The notes under the pieces: model-generated
The model's database searches: none
Seen by the model: only the letters and a program-made list of their open reading frames with translations
Told to the model about the DNA's origin: nothing
Source of the DNA: Planctomycetaceae bacterium
GTDB lineage: Bacteria; Planctomycetota; Planctomycetia; Pirellulales; Pirellulaceae
Length of the DNA: 64,000 nt
Direction: 5' to 3'
Assembly: GCA_021298315.1 (NCBI GenBank)
Contig: JAJTFC010000023.1
Location: 45,226-109,225, forward strand
In this document: in pieces, positions 9,545 through 18,521 of the stretch
Position numbering within the stretch: the first letter of the stretch is position 1
Layout of the letters: every line of letters starts with the position of its first letter
Program-made: the position numbers and the translations under genes

Positions 9545-11914
9545 TCATTCCACTTTAAGCGGATGATTCAGATGCTTGCTGAGAAACTCAAAAGTTCCAA
9601 CCCCATGGATGGTATGAGGACCGTTGAACCACTCGATCGTGGTCTTATCAGGGATCCCTAACCGGGCCGCGTACATCCGACGGACTTTTGCGAACTCTAA
9701 ACCGACTCGCTCGTCGGGTGCCACTCCGTCACCATGCCCTCGTTCGACCATAAATGGACGAGGAGCAATCAAAGTCGCCATCTCCGCGTAATTAAACTTG
9801 CGCCCAAGATCGAACTCGAAGATCTCGTACTCCATCGTCCAAACATAGCTATAAGGTGCCGAGGTGCTGGCGTTCTTCCATACCCAATCGTTGAAGTCCG
9901 CCGAACATATCGACAGGCAATAGTCCGGTACAAGAGCTGGGATTCTCATGGCGCTTTTGCCTCCGTAAGACAACCCATAAAACGCAATCCTGCTCGGATC
10001 GACCTCAGGGCGACTTCCAAGCCACTTTACGATCTGCTCGTGCTGAGCAATGATTGTCGAGAACAAGGTCTTGCCCAGTGGGTTGCTCTTGCGCTGAAGA
10101 CTCCGGAAACGATCTGTAAACAAGTACAGATTTTGGGGAGCAAAGACGACATAACCTTGCTCTGCCAACCTCGCCGAGACATCGTGATAGGCCGGATGAT
10201 CCTTGACAATCGTGTCCGTGGGGCGTCCCTCGAGCCCATGCTGGAAGACCACGCAAGGTCGCTTGGCAATCGGCTCGCTGGATTTAGGAACCAGCAGTAC
10301 GCCATAGGCGATAACATCATCGAACACATCGAGCACGACCTCGTAGCCTCGAAACTTCTCTCGCTCGTAAACGAGCCTTGTTCGCGGCATCAGGGGCTTT
10401 TTCGGAAGATCCCAGTTTCCGATGATCTCCTCACGAAACTCCTTGCGATAGGGTTCGATGCTCGATGCGAACTTTTCAGGACTGGACGTATCGAGGTCCT
10501 TCCAATAAGCGTCTCGCTCGTATTGAATCAAATCCAGCTTCCTTTGTTGCCAGCGATCGATTTGTCCAAGCCATGCGAGTCGTCGCGATTGGACCGATTC
10601 CAAACGATCCCAATTGCCTTGGGCAATCGCAGCTCGCTTGGTAGCGATCGCGAGTGATCCGGCACTGAAATCAGCCCCGAGTTTTCCGATGCTCGTGGCA
10701 AGTCCCGAATCGCTGATCCGAGTTCCCTGCAAGTTAGCCACACCGGATGGTTCGCTAAGTGCGACTCTGTCTTGAAGCTTCCAATCCGTTAGGATTTCTC
10801 TGGCCCGATCCGCTTCTGCTTTGGCCTCGGAGGGCTCTGGGCCGATGAGTCTTCCTGGTGCACCACCGTCTCCTGCAATGCTCACATCAGGACCGGGAAC
10901 TGGATCGATCACCAATTGCCTCGGAGCAATCAGGCAAGCAAGCTGGGCATCACCAAAGTCCTTGAGCAGTCCGTGCACGTTGCGATGGATCGGCTCATCC
11001 CAAATTTTTTCTCTTGGTCCAAAATGTCCTGATACACAAGTCACATCGATGCGTGTGTCGCAAGCCCCGGTAGCCAGCGCGATCCAGCCTCCTTCTCCCC
11101 AACCCGCAACCATGATCGGTTTTGGGCCGATCCTTTTTTTCAATAGATCCACGGCCGCCATATTTTGATGGACGTGGTATCCAAGCAAGTGTCTGCCGAG
11201 GATAAAGGCAGATCGGTAAAGGAATTCTTGGTCGGTCATGACTGCCCGTCCTAGCCGTGCCTCACGGTGCCGACTGGCTCCTTGCGGAATGACGACCAAG
11301 CCCCCACAGCGAGCGATCGCAAGAGCATCTGCGTTTGCATTTTGTCCGACACCACAAAGGTTTTCTGGCAATTCAGAAGCATCGGGAACGAGCACTGCAC
11401 CGAAACGAATCGTCTTTGGGATCACCAGCAAGCCGTGGGCTTCAAACCCTTCGAGAACTGGCCAGCGAACCTGTTCGATCCGGAGGTTTTCGTCACTGGC
11501 CAACGATTGCAAGCCTCCAGAAAAATCCGTTACCCCGAGTGGACTCTCGATGATCCAATCGCTCGATTCACTGCGGGAGTCAACAAGCCCGATTCGACGC
11601 GCGTACTGTGCACGGAGCCCCTTGATGGCATCTTCATAGGACAGAGCACCAAGTGCACCACTTGGAGGATTGGGTTTTGGCCAATGAGCCTTGCGTTGAA
11701 TAACCGAATCATCGAGTTGCTTAAGCAGAAATCGATCGACTCCGGAGACGAGTTCCGATGCGATGTCACCTTGGAGCGTGAGTCGCTCGGTGCCTTGTAG
11801 CTCGACGACATTCACCGGGTCGAGCTTGTCGAAATGCTCGGCTGGGAATTGAGCCCAGGCGCTAGCCTCTAAGCCAGCAACGATTAAAAAAAACTTGATC
11901 GATAGTTTAGTCAT
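9545..11914 (-). CDS. Secreted tandem alpha/beta hydrolase (acetyl xylan esterase / dienelactone hydrolase-like)
   Basis: A 789-residue protein if it starts at the ATG at 11914, which gives a clean signal peptide (MTKLSIKFFLIVAGL...AWA). The open frame extends to 11989, and 11956 is another possible start. Two hydrolase-fold halves are visible. The C-terminal half has an intact triad: nucleophile Ser in GLSYGG (about 9961-9978), Asp in GHGDGVAPDE and His in GPHTIHG near the end. The N-terminal half has GWGEGG (about 11091-11108), where the nucleophile Ser is Glu, so it is probably inactive. Likely an esterase acting on acylated polysaccharide or similar; the substrate is unknown. Confidence 0.8.
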   Translation of the reverse strand: MTKLSIKFFLIVAGLEASAWAQFPAEHFDKLDPVNVVELQGTERLTLQGDIASELVSGVDRFLLKQLDDSVIQRKAHWPKPNPPSGALGALSYEDAIKGLRAQYARRIGLVDSRSESSDWIIESPLGVTDFSGGLQSLASDENLRIEQVRWPVLEGFEAHGLLVIPKTIRFGAVLVPDASELPENLCGVGQNANADALAIARCGGLVVIPQGASRHREARLGRAVMTDQEFLYRSAFILGRHLLGYHVHQNMAAVDLLKKRIGPKPIMVAGWGEGGWIALATGACDTRIDVTCVSGHFGPREKIWDEPIHRNVHGLLKDFGDAQLACLIAPRQLVIDPVPGPDVSIAGDGGAPGRLIGPEPSEAKAEADRAREILTDWKLQDRVALSEPSGVANLQGTRISDSGLATSIGKLGADFSAGSLAIATKRAAIAQGNWDRLESVQSRRLAWLGQIDRWQQRKLDLIQYERDAYWKDLDTSSPEKFASSIEPYRKEFREEIIGNWDLPKKPLMPRTRLVYEREKFRGYEVVLDVFDDVIAYGVLLVPKSSEPIAKRPCVVFQHGLEGRPTDTIVKDHPAYHDVSARLAEQGYVVFAPQNLYLFTDRFRSLQRKSNPLGKTLFSTIIAQHEQIVKWLGSRPEVDPSRIAFYGLSYGGKSAMRIPALVPDYCLSICSADFNDWVWKNASTSAPYSYVWTMEYEIFEFDLGRKFNYAEMATLIAPRPFMVERGHGDGVAPDERVGLEFAKVRRMYAARLGIPDKTTIEWFNGPHTIHGVGTFEFLSKHLNHPLKVE

Positions 11915-12121
11915 GTTGTCTGAGAGTCGGCGAAAATAGGAATCTAGACTAAGCATAGCAAGCCCCTGGAAATGGGTGGGAGGAAGCATTCGGCAGGAAA
12001 CTCATTCTAGCAGATTTGGATTCCCTTTAGGCCGGTTTTACTTCAGTGAGCTAAACCGATGGGACGAACCACTTATAATTAGCGACGACCAGCCGGATTT
12101 GCTCGATGTCAGGAGAGCCCC

Positions 12122-13498
12122 ATGGATACGACACAAGAGAGCTTGCAGCAGAAGTACCGCCTCATTGCCGATCGTCATGGTGTGGCGTGGGAAAAGGTTT
12201 TCGCCCCGAGCTTCGAAGATCGACTCGGGGAACTGGAACGTTGCCTAGCAGACACTCGTGTTCCTTTTCCTATTCCTGCCGATAAAGCGGAGCAATACCT
12301 CCGAGCGGCTCGCTCGGGCCAACCATTTCGAATTGGCAATTTGTCGGATTTGACGGTGGATCTTGGACGCTACGCCAACGCGCAGCAATACGATTCCTAC
12401 ACGTTCGAACAAAACTTGAGTTGGGCTTGTCTGATCGCCGAGCAGCAGCGTTCTAAGCATCGCTATGCATGCCGCGAGTATTTGCATGGCGAGGAACTCT
12501 TCCAGATCGGCGGCACGGTGATCCCAGACTTTTACTTACTCAACGCTCGTATCTACCAGCAAACGCTTTGGCAACTTGCCACCGTCAATATGATCATCCC
12601 TGCCGAGTTGTTCTTTACCTGCCATTCGCGGCGTTTTTTTCCAGTGACCACGTTCATGCGAGCGCTGGAACAAGACTATCTTCAGGAGCCTGACATTGGT
12701 CACGATGTTGCTGGGCACGTATCGACGTTCACTATTCCTGTAGTGGCCCAGTTGATGCAAAGTCATGGCGTAGCCAGGAATATGATCTATCAAGAGCGAG
12801 ATGAAGCGTTGGCACTTACAGACCGACCAGAGCGTCGAGAGGCGATCGAGCGACGCGGGGACGAATTGCTGCTGTATGCCGAAAGGATCTATTGGTTTAC
12901 GGTCGAATTTGGTCTGGTGCTCCAGGATCAAGAAGTTCGCGCATATGGGGCTGGGATCCTATCCTCTCCGGGTGAGACCAAGTTCAGTATCGATTCGAAT
13001 CGTCCTACTCGCATCTTGATCGATCCGTTGATGGATCGCGACTTGTTGCGACTTGCGACAACCGACTACTTGATTAGCGAATATCAAAAAACCTATTTCG
13101 TCATTCGCCAGTTCGATCTTCTCCAAAGCATCACTCCCGAGCGGATCGTTAGGATAGCCAAAATAGCATCGCAACTGCCCCATTTCTCATGGCGAGATTT
13201 GGTTCCAGGAGACCACGTGCTCCAAGTCGGCGAGTCGGCTGTCTCGACGAATGAAAAGTACCTGCGGCTTGCATTTCACTCGCTCGATACACATTGCGAA
13301 CAAGGTGACGAATGCTTGACCCGCACGGCAATTCGCAATTTGCGTATTTTCGCAAAAAAACCGTCCGCGAGCGACGAGCTGTCGGAGCGGTTCGGGAGTC
13401 AAATCCCATCCGTACCCGCCGGTATTATGGACTGGTTTGTCCCAAGGGACACCGCAGGCGAGTTTACCCAGCAAACGCGACCTCTGAGTCTGGACTAA
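12122..13498 (+). CDS. phhA: Biopterin-dependent aromatic amino acid hydroxylase (phenylalanine 4-hydroxylase type)
   Basis: A 458-residue iron(II) and tetrahydrobiopterin enzyme that would convert phenylalanine to tyrosine. The iron ligands are visible: His194 and His199 in EPDIGHDVAGH, and Glu262 in IYWFTVEFGL, followed by AYGAGILSSPGE. These stretches are close to the animal phenylalanine/tyrosine hydroxylase consensus. The protein is much longer than classical proteobacterial PhhA (about 260-300 residues), with a ~110-residue N-terminal region and a ~150-residue tail beyond the core. The start is supported by AGGAGA 5 bases before the ATG. It stands alone; no pterin recycling gene is adjacent. 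Substrate preference (Phe, Tyr or Trp) cannot be fixed by eye. Confidence 0.9.
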   Translation: MDTTQESLQQKYRLIADRHGVAWEKVFAPSFEDRLGELERCLADTRVPFPIPADKAEQYLRAARSGQPFRIGNLSDLTVDLGRYANAQQYDSYTFEQNLSWACLIAEQQRSKHRYACREYLHGEELFQIGGTVIPDFYLLNARIYQQTLWQLATVNMIIPAELFFTCHSRRFFPVTTFMRALEQDYLQEPDIGHDVAGHVSTFTIPVVAQLMQSHGVARNMIYQERDEALALTDRPERREAIERRGDELLLYAERIYWFTVEFGLVLQDQEVRAYGAGILSSPGETKFSIDSNRPTRILIDPLMDRDLLRLATTDYLISEYQKTYFVIRQFDLLQSITPERIVRIAKIASQLPHFSWRDLVPGDHVLQVGESAVSTNEKYLRLAFHSLDTHCEQGDECLTRTAIRNLRIFAKKPSASDELSERFGSQIPSVPAGIMDWFVPRDTAGEFTQQTRPLSLD

Positions 13499-13638
13499 GA
13501 CGATTCGCTTGACAGGTTATAGCCAAAAAGCATCTCCTGGGTGTTGCTTTCGCAAAGTCATCTTCTATGCTTTGGGATCCCGCCTAGACGTCTGGTCCGC
13601 CATACATCATTAACTCTCAACTCGGTGTAATTGCTACC

Positions 13639-14907
13639 ATGAAATTGACGAAGTACCTTTTTAGGATGGTTCTATGCTTAGCCACGGCTTGCACGGCGAT
13701 AGGCTCGGTTGGCTATGCACAGGATTCCGGCAGTGAGAACAAAGTGACCATGGCCGATAAGACAATCCATGCTCAGCCGAGCTATGTGCTTTCGAACAGT
13801 CAGGTCGAACTGGCCGTCACGCTCCTAGGTGGGCACATGGCTCCGGTAACCTTTTATCGCGACACATCCGAACCGATCCAGCCCTACCACATCAGTCCTT
13901 GGCAGGAGGAGAAAGGGCCCGAGATGCCCGCAGCTGTCTTGGTACCTCTGCGAGGTGATTTCTTTTGTATGCCTTTTGGTGGTAACTCTGAGGCTGTCGG
14001 AAGCGAAAAGCATCCACCGCACGGAGAGGTCGCAAGTAGCCCTTGGATTCGCAAAGTCACCGAGCGTGCCGGGAGTGTTTCACACACATCGATGACCTTG
14101 GAAACGACCGCTCGGGTGGGCAAGGTCACTAAAGATATCTACTTGGTCGACAACCAAAACGTCGTCTATACCAAACACACCATCGAAGGATTCGAGGGCA
14201 AGGTCCCGCTGGGTCACCATGCGACGCTTGCGATGAGCGAGCAAGAAAACAGCGTCCATCTGGCATCGAGCCCGATCCGATTCGGCATGACTTATCCAGG
14301 TGTTTTCTCGGATCCCAAGCAAGGGGAGTATCAATCGCTCGAGCCGGGTAAGCATTGGGACTCACTGGCCCATGTTCCGGTGGCTTGGAAGGGGCAAAAG
14401 GATGCCGACTTGAGCCGATTGCCGGCTCGCCAAGGACATGCCGATTTGGTTCAAATCTACAACCAGCCGGCAGATGCCCATCAAACCCCCGCTTGGATGA
14501 CTGCAACTTTCACGGACAAAGGTTATGTCTGGTTTAGTCTCAAGGATCCGTCGGTCTTAAACTCAACAGTTTTTTGGATCGAGAACCGTGGCCGGCATGG
14601 ATATCCTTGGCTGGGACGCAACCATTGCCTAGGACTCGAAGATGTGACTGCTTATTTTGCCGATGGCCTCAAGGCCTCGGTCGAACCCAATGCAATCAAC
14701 CAGCAAGGAATCAAGACCGCCTTGGAGTTGACGAAGAAAACGCCAACGGAGATTCGTTATATCCAAGGAGTCGTTCGAGTTCCGCAAGCATTTCAAGTTG
14801 TCAAAACAATCGAGTTTAGCCCAGGTCAGATCACCTTGGTTTCTCCAGATGGCCAAAGAGTCTCGGCACCGGTAAACCATGATTTTCTAAATACTGGGAA
14901 ACTGTAA
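13639..14907 (+). CDS. Secreted galactose-mutarotase-like protein
   Basis: A 422-residue protein with a signal peptide (residues 1-27). The pattern VELAVTLLGGHMAPVTF near the N-terminus and PHGEVASSPW in the first half resembles the galactose mutarotase-like (aldose 1-epimerase) beta-sandwich fold, which binds and sometimes epimerises sugars. Catalytic residues are not certain, so it may be a glycan-binding or lyase-related member. It lies just upstream of a sulfatase on the same strand (89-base gap), which fits a role in glycan breakdown in the periplasm. Family placement is by motif pattern only. Confidence 0.65.
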   Translation: MKLTKYLFRMVLCLATACTAIGSVGYAQDSGSENKVTMADKTIHAQPSYVLSNSQVELAVTLLGGHMAPVTFYRDTSEPIQPYHISPWQEEKGPEMPAAVLVPLRGDFFCMPFGGNSEAVGSEKHPPHGEVASSPWIRKVTERAGSVSHTSMTLETTARVGKVTKDIYLVDNQNVVYTKHTIEGFEGKVPLGHHATLAMSEQENSVHLASSPIRFGMTYPGVFSDPKQGEYQSLEPGKHWDSLAHVPVAWKGQKDADLSRLPARQGHADLVQIYNQPADAHQTPAWMTATFTDKGYVWFSLKDPSVLNSTVFWIENRGRHGYPWLGRNHCLGLEDVTAYFADGLKASVEPNAINQQGIKTALELTKKTPTEIRYIQGVVRVPQAFQVVKTIEFSPGQITLVSPDGQRVSAPVNHDFLNTGKL

Positions 14908-14996
14908 AACACTCCCGATCATACGATTTTTCTAAATTTCCTATTACCGCGTTACCGCGATTTTAAAAGACGTTCGAAAAGGCTAAGAGCAACACG

Positions 14997-16616
14997 ATGC
15001 TTAAGTTATTTTTCCTCCAGGCGTTGGCTTGTTTCATCGCACTTGCCCCATCGGCTAATCGATCTACCGTTAGGGCCGATGATCGTCCAAATATCCTCTT
15101 TGTCTTCTCGGATGATCATGCGCAAGCAGCGATTTCGGCGTATGGATCGAAGGTCAATACAACGCCGCACTTGGATCGTTTGGCCAAAGAGGGGGCGCGT
15201 TTCCTGAATTCTTTCGTGACCAATTCGATCTGCACCCCTAGCCGTGCTACGCTTTTGACAGGTCAGTACTCTCACCTCAACGGTGTACCGGTCTTTAATC
15301 GCTTTGACGGCTCAAGGGATCACGTCGCAAAGCGTCTGCAGCAATCCGGCTACCACACTGGAATGATCGGCAAGTGGCATCTTGGGAGCGACCCGACCGG
15401 TTTTGATCGCTGGATTGTTTTGCCAGGACAGGGAGCTTATTGGAATCCCCAGTTTCTCGTCCCTGGTCATAAATTGACGATCGAAGGCCACTGCACTCAG
15501 ATCACGACGCAACTGGGAATCGAGTTTCTCGATACTCGACCTGCCGACAAACCTTTCTTTTTGATGCTTCATCATAAAGCTCCACACCGCGAATGGGAGC
15601 CAGACACGAAGAATAAAGAAGCCTTTCGCAATCGAACATTTCCGGAGCCTTCCACGCTCTGGGATGATTACGCGACGCGTCCGGCCGCTCTTCCTGAAAA
15701 TCAGCAAACCATCGCCAACGATTTGACTCGCCGCGATCTGAAACTCACTCCACCGGTGGAGCTTCAAGGCCAAGAACGAAACAAATGGCTCGGGGTCAAA
15801 CCCACGAGCGTCCAAGTCGACGGCAAGACGCTCGAAGGAAAGGAGTTGGTGCGTTGGAAGTACCAGCGATACATGCAAGATTATCTGGCATGCGTCCAAG
15901 GGGTCGACGACAGCATCGGTGCGATGCTTGATTATTTGGACAAAAAAGGATTGGCAAAAAACACCATCGTTATCTACACGGCTGACAACGGTTGGTATAT
16001 GGGTGAACTCGGGATGTACGACAAGCGTTTCATGTACGAACCCGGCTTGCGATCACCCTTGATCATCAGAGGCCCTGGGATTCCAGCCGGATCGACTCCC
16101 GAAGCGATGGTCGCAAACATCGATCTGGCTCCGACTTTCTTGAACTTTGCTAAGGTTGAAATACCCGATTCGATGCAAGGCAGATCGCTCGTGCCGGTAC
16201 TCCAGGGCCAAACGCCGAGCGACTGGCGCAAGTCGGTTTACTATCGGTACTACCACGACCCGGGACACCACAATACCGCAGCCCATTACGGAGTCAGGAC
16301 CGCGACGCACAAGTTGATTTATTACTGGCGCAAAGACGTCTACGAACTGTTCGATATTGCGAATGACCCAAACGAGCAAAATAACCTCCTGCATGACCCG
16401 CAAAGCGCTAATCGACCCGCAACCCAAGAGCTTTTTAAGGAGCTCAAAGGGGAGCTTGGGCGATTGCAAGTCCAATACCAAGACGACGGCAAGTACGCCG
16501 ATCCGAAGACTTGGCCAAGCGGGGGATCCGATGGTCCCTTTGATGACAAAACCCCACTCGGGAAGAAAACTGTGGCCGAAGCGATCCAGTCCGCACAAGG
16601 GCCGCAGGCCCAGTAA
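14997..16616 (+). CDS. Sulfatase (Cys-type, formylglycine-dependent)
   Basis: A 539-residue secreted sulfatase. A signal peptide (residues 1-27) precedes the metal-binding RPNILFVFSDDH (Asp39, Asp40). The CTPSRATLLTG signature places the formylglycine precursor at Cys79, in the C-x-P-S-R context recognised by formylglycine-generating enzyme. The C-terminal VYELFDIANDPNEQNNL is typical of S1 sulfatases. It should hydrolyse sulfate esters, probably on polysaccharide, in the periplasm. The upstream mutarotase-like gene suggests a shared glycan substrate. No maturation enzyme is in the window. Confidence 0.92.
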   Translation: MLKLFFLQALACFIALAPSANRSTVRADDRPNILFVFSDDHAQAAISAYGSKVNTTPHLDRLAKEGARFLNSFVTNSICTPSRATLLTGQYSHLNGVPVFNRFDGSRDHVAKRLQQSGYHTGMIGKWHLGSDPTGFDRWIVLPGQGAYWNPQFLVPGHKLTIEGHCTQITTQLGIEFLDTRPADKPFFLMLHHKAPHREWEPDTKNKEAFRNRTFPEPSTLWDDYATRPAALPENQQTIANDLTRRDLKLTPPVELQGQERNKWLGVKPTSVQVDGKTLEGKELVRWKYQRYMQDYLACVQGVDDSIGAMLDYLDKKGLAKNTIVIYTADNGWYMGELGMYDKRFMYEPGLRSPLIIRGPGIPAGSTPEAMVANIDLAPTFLNFAKVEIPDSMQGRSLVPVLQGQTPSDWRKSVYYRYYHDPGHHNTAAHYGVRTATHKLIYYWRKDVYELFDIANDPNEQNNLLHDPQSANRPATQELFKELKGELGRLQVQYQDDGKYADPKTWPSGGSDGPFDDKTPLGKKTVAEAIQSAQGPQAQ

Positions 16617-16704
16617 CCCGAAGTGTAAACGAGGAAGCACTCGAGTAAGCGTCATGCGAAGCCATCGGCCGTGTGCTATCGCGGCCTCCCTCACGGTTCG
16701 GGTT
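16615..16704. repeat. Degenerate inverted repeat after the sulfatase gene
   Basis: Directly at the sulfatase stop codon lies AACCCGAAGTGTAAACGAGG (from 16615). A partly matching reverse complement occupies 16684-16704 (GCCTCCCTCACGGTTCGGGTT). The outer AACCCGAA/TTCGGGTT ends pair perfectly and the inner bases imperfectly. It may be a decayed interspersed repeat or a 3' hairpin. The rest of the gap to 16848 holds nothing else I can name. Confidence 0.4.
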
Positions 16705-16848
16705 TCTAGAGGCATTGCTCTCACCCCCCTATTGGTGGCGACTTTGTTTTTTATTGAAGTCCCCGGAACAATTTCGATGAAGATCCTGTAATAATATCTC
16801 TTTCATTGATTGTCTTGATTCTTCTCTTTTTGCATTAGGGTGCATTCA

Positions 16849-17928
16849 ATGTCTATTCATCGCGAATCCTACATTGTTTGGAAAAAATCTGATCGGTTGC
16901 GCCAAGGTTTCACATTGGTAGAGCTCTTGGTCGTCATCGCGATCATTGGTGTATTGGTCGGGTTGCTTCTACCTGCCGTTCAAGCGGCGCGGGAAGCGGC
17001 GCGTCGAATGCAGTGCCAAAACAACTTTAAGCAACAAATCTTGGCCCTGCACAACTGCCACTCAGCACTCAAGAGGTTTCCGCCACAGTCCGGAAACTTT
17101 GGGGGGGCATGGTATGCTCCACTGTATTACCATATGCTCCCTTATATGGAGAACAACACGGTATGGACAATGGGATCGACCTGCGACTTAGCGGCCGCTG
17201 TTGGTCAACAGAGTCCAAATACTTGGGTTGATTTGGGTTACACTTGGCCCACTTGGGGATCGGTCAATCCCAACAGCCGAACGTGGCTTCGTCAAACCAG
17301 CATTCCCACGTTCCGATGTCCGAGTGATTCGACGTTGGGCAACGGATTGGACTGGACGCCTGGCGATTCATCTTATGCTGGAAACTTCTTAGTTTTTGGA
17401 GGTGTTAATAACATCACAACGGTTTGCGGTGCAGCCGGTTACCCTTGGGAAACTTGCTGGGATGGCAGAGCCAAGTTCTCGACGATTAAAGATGGAACGT
17501 CGCAAACGATCATGCTTGCAGAGAAACTTTCGCGATGCGACGGCGCGGGTGCTCCAGGTGGCACTTGGTGGATGCGTGGTATCTTCCGAATTGGAGGTAC
17601 TGGAGGGTCTCAGCCGAATTCGGGGGTTCCTGTCGATAGCTACCCTGGCGACAGGCTATCGGCTGTCTTTGGTGGCGGGCGAGGTCGCGATGGTGTGATC
17701 TTCACTTATGGCATCGCTTCTCGCTTTCAAGTAAGCCCAGCTTACCCCTTGAGAAACTCAACCAACGGCGGTCGTTGCGACAGGCGTTTGGCCACGTCCC
17801 AACACTCTCTCATGCAAGTCGCTTATGCGGACGGGTCAGTCACAGCCCTGTCGGGGACGATGGACTCGCAGATTTGGTTCTGGAGCCTGACCCCCGATGG
17901 TGGTGATGTCGCCATTTTGCCCGAATAG
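16849..17928 (+). CDS. DUF1559 protein with type II pseudopilin-like N-terminus
   Basis: A 359-residue protein with the prepilin signature [20 protein letters not shown] followed by [19 protein letters not shown] prepilin peptidase would cut before Phe of GFTLVELL and leave an N-terminal membrane helix. The rest matches DUF1559, including the H.LLPYMEN-type and VAYADGSV motifs. Such proteins form very large paralogous families in planctomycetes and are of unknown function, possibly pseudopilins or surface proteins. A GTG at 16840 is in frame, but the ATG at 16849 has an AGGG 9 bases upstream. It is followed after 37 bases by a lipoprotein gene. Confidence 0.9.
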   Translation: MSIHRESYIVWKKSDRLRQGFTLVELLVVIAIIGVLVGLLLPAVQAAREAARRMQCQNNFKQQILALHNCHSALKRFPPQSGNFGGAWYAPLYYHMLPYMENNTVWTMGSTCDLAAAVGQQSPNTWVDLGYTWPTWGSVNPNSRTWLRQTSIPTFRCPSDSTLGNGLDWTPGDSSYAGNFLVFGGVNNITTVCGAAGYPWETCWDGRAKFSTIKDGTSQTIMLAEKLSRCDGAGAPGGTWWMRGIFRIGGTGGSQPNSGVPVDSYPGDRLSAVFGGGRGRDGVIFTYGIASRFQVSPAYPLRNSTNGGRCDRRLATSQHSLMQVAYADGSVTALSGTMDSQIWFWSLTPDGGDVAILPE

Positions 17929-17965
17929 AGAACGCAAACCCAACGGATTAAAGGAAGTATTCGTG

Positions 17966-18439
17966 ATGATCATCTATCGATGCTTTTTATTTTCGACCTT
18001 GCTTTGTTTCATGATTGGATGCCAGCGCCCGCGGGGTAGTGTTGAGGGAGAAGTTCTCTTTGACAGCAAGCCACTGCCTGGAGGGATGTTGAGCTTCGTT
18101 TCGATCGATGCCAAGAACAAGCTTACCGTCGAAGGATCTGCGGAATTGGGGCGTGATGGAACTTTCAAGATCGATTTACCGGTTGGCGACGTGATGGTCG
18201 GGGTAGACAATCGGGAGTTTGAACCATTGCCCGCTACGGGTCCGGCCAAACTCCCGGGAGACAATCTCCCAGAGGATGTCCGCAAGAGCCTTCTGCAGAG
18301 CACCAAGGGGGCATCGAAGGTTTCCGACCGATGGGTAAAGCTTCCCGAGCAGTACTATTTGCCTGAAACCTCGCAGCTCAAGATCAAAGTCAAGAAGGGG
18401 TCTCAGAAGATCCAAATTGAACTCAAGCCGGGCAGTTAG
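17966..18439 (+). CDS. Small lipoprotein paired with DUF1559 gene
   Basis: A 157-residue lipoprotein. The signal peptide ends in a lipobox (LLCFMIGC), then the mature part begins QRPRGSVEGEVLFDSKPLPGG, a transthyretin/carboxypeptidase-regulatory-like beta pattern common in planctomycete lipoproteins. The start at 17966 follows an AAGGAAG site by 8 bases; the open frame extends back into the DUF1559 gene but without such a site. The gene order DUF1559-lipoprotein recurs at 47145-48694. Function is unknown; co-transcription suggests it assists or accompanies the DUF1559 protein. Confidence 0.8.
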   Translation: MIIYRCFLFSTLLCFMIGCQRPRGSVEGEVLFDSKPLPGGMLSFVSIDAKNKLTVEGSAELGRDGTFKIDLPVGDVMVGVDNREFEPLPATGPAKLPGDNLPEDVRKSLLQSTKGASKVSDRWVKLPEQYYLPETSQLKIKVKKGSQKIQIELKPGS

Positions 18440-18521
18440 TCTCGTTTTGGCCGTTATAATGATGGGCAGTCGCGTTCCTAGAGAGAATGCTATTTGATCC
18501 ACACCTGAATAAAGACCAACC

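Noticed and set aside
9734..10657. 307-codon frame antisense to the tandem hydrolase gene
   Set aside because: Lies wholly within a well-supported gene and shows no family motif; a by-product of codon bias.
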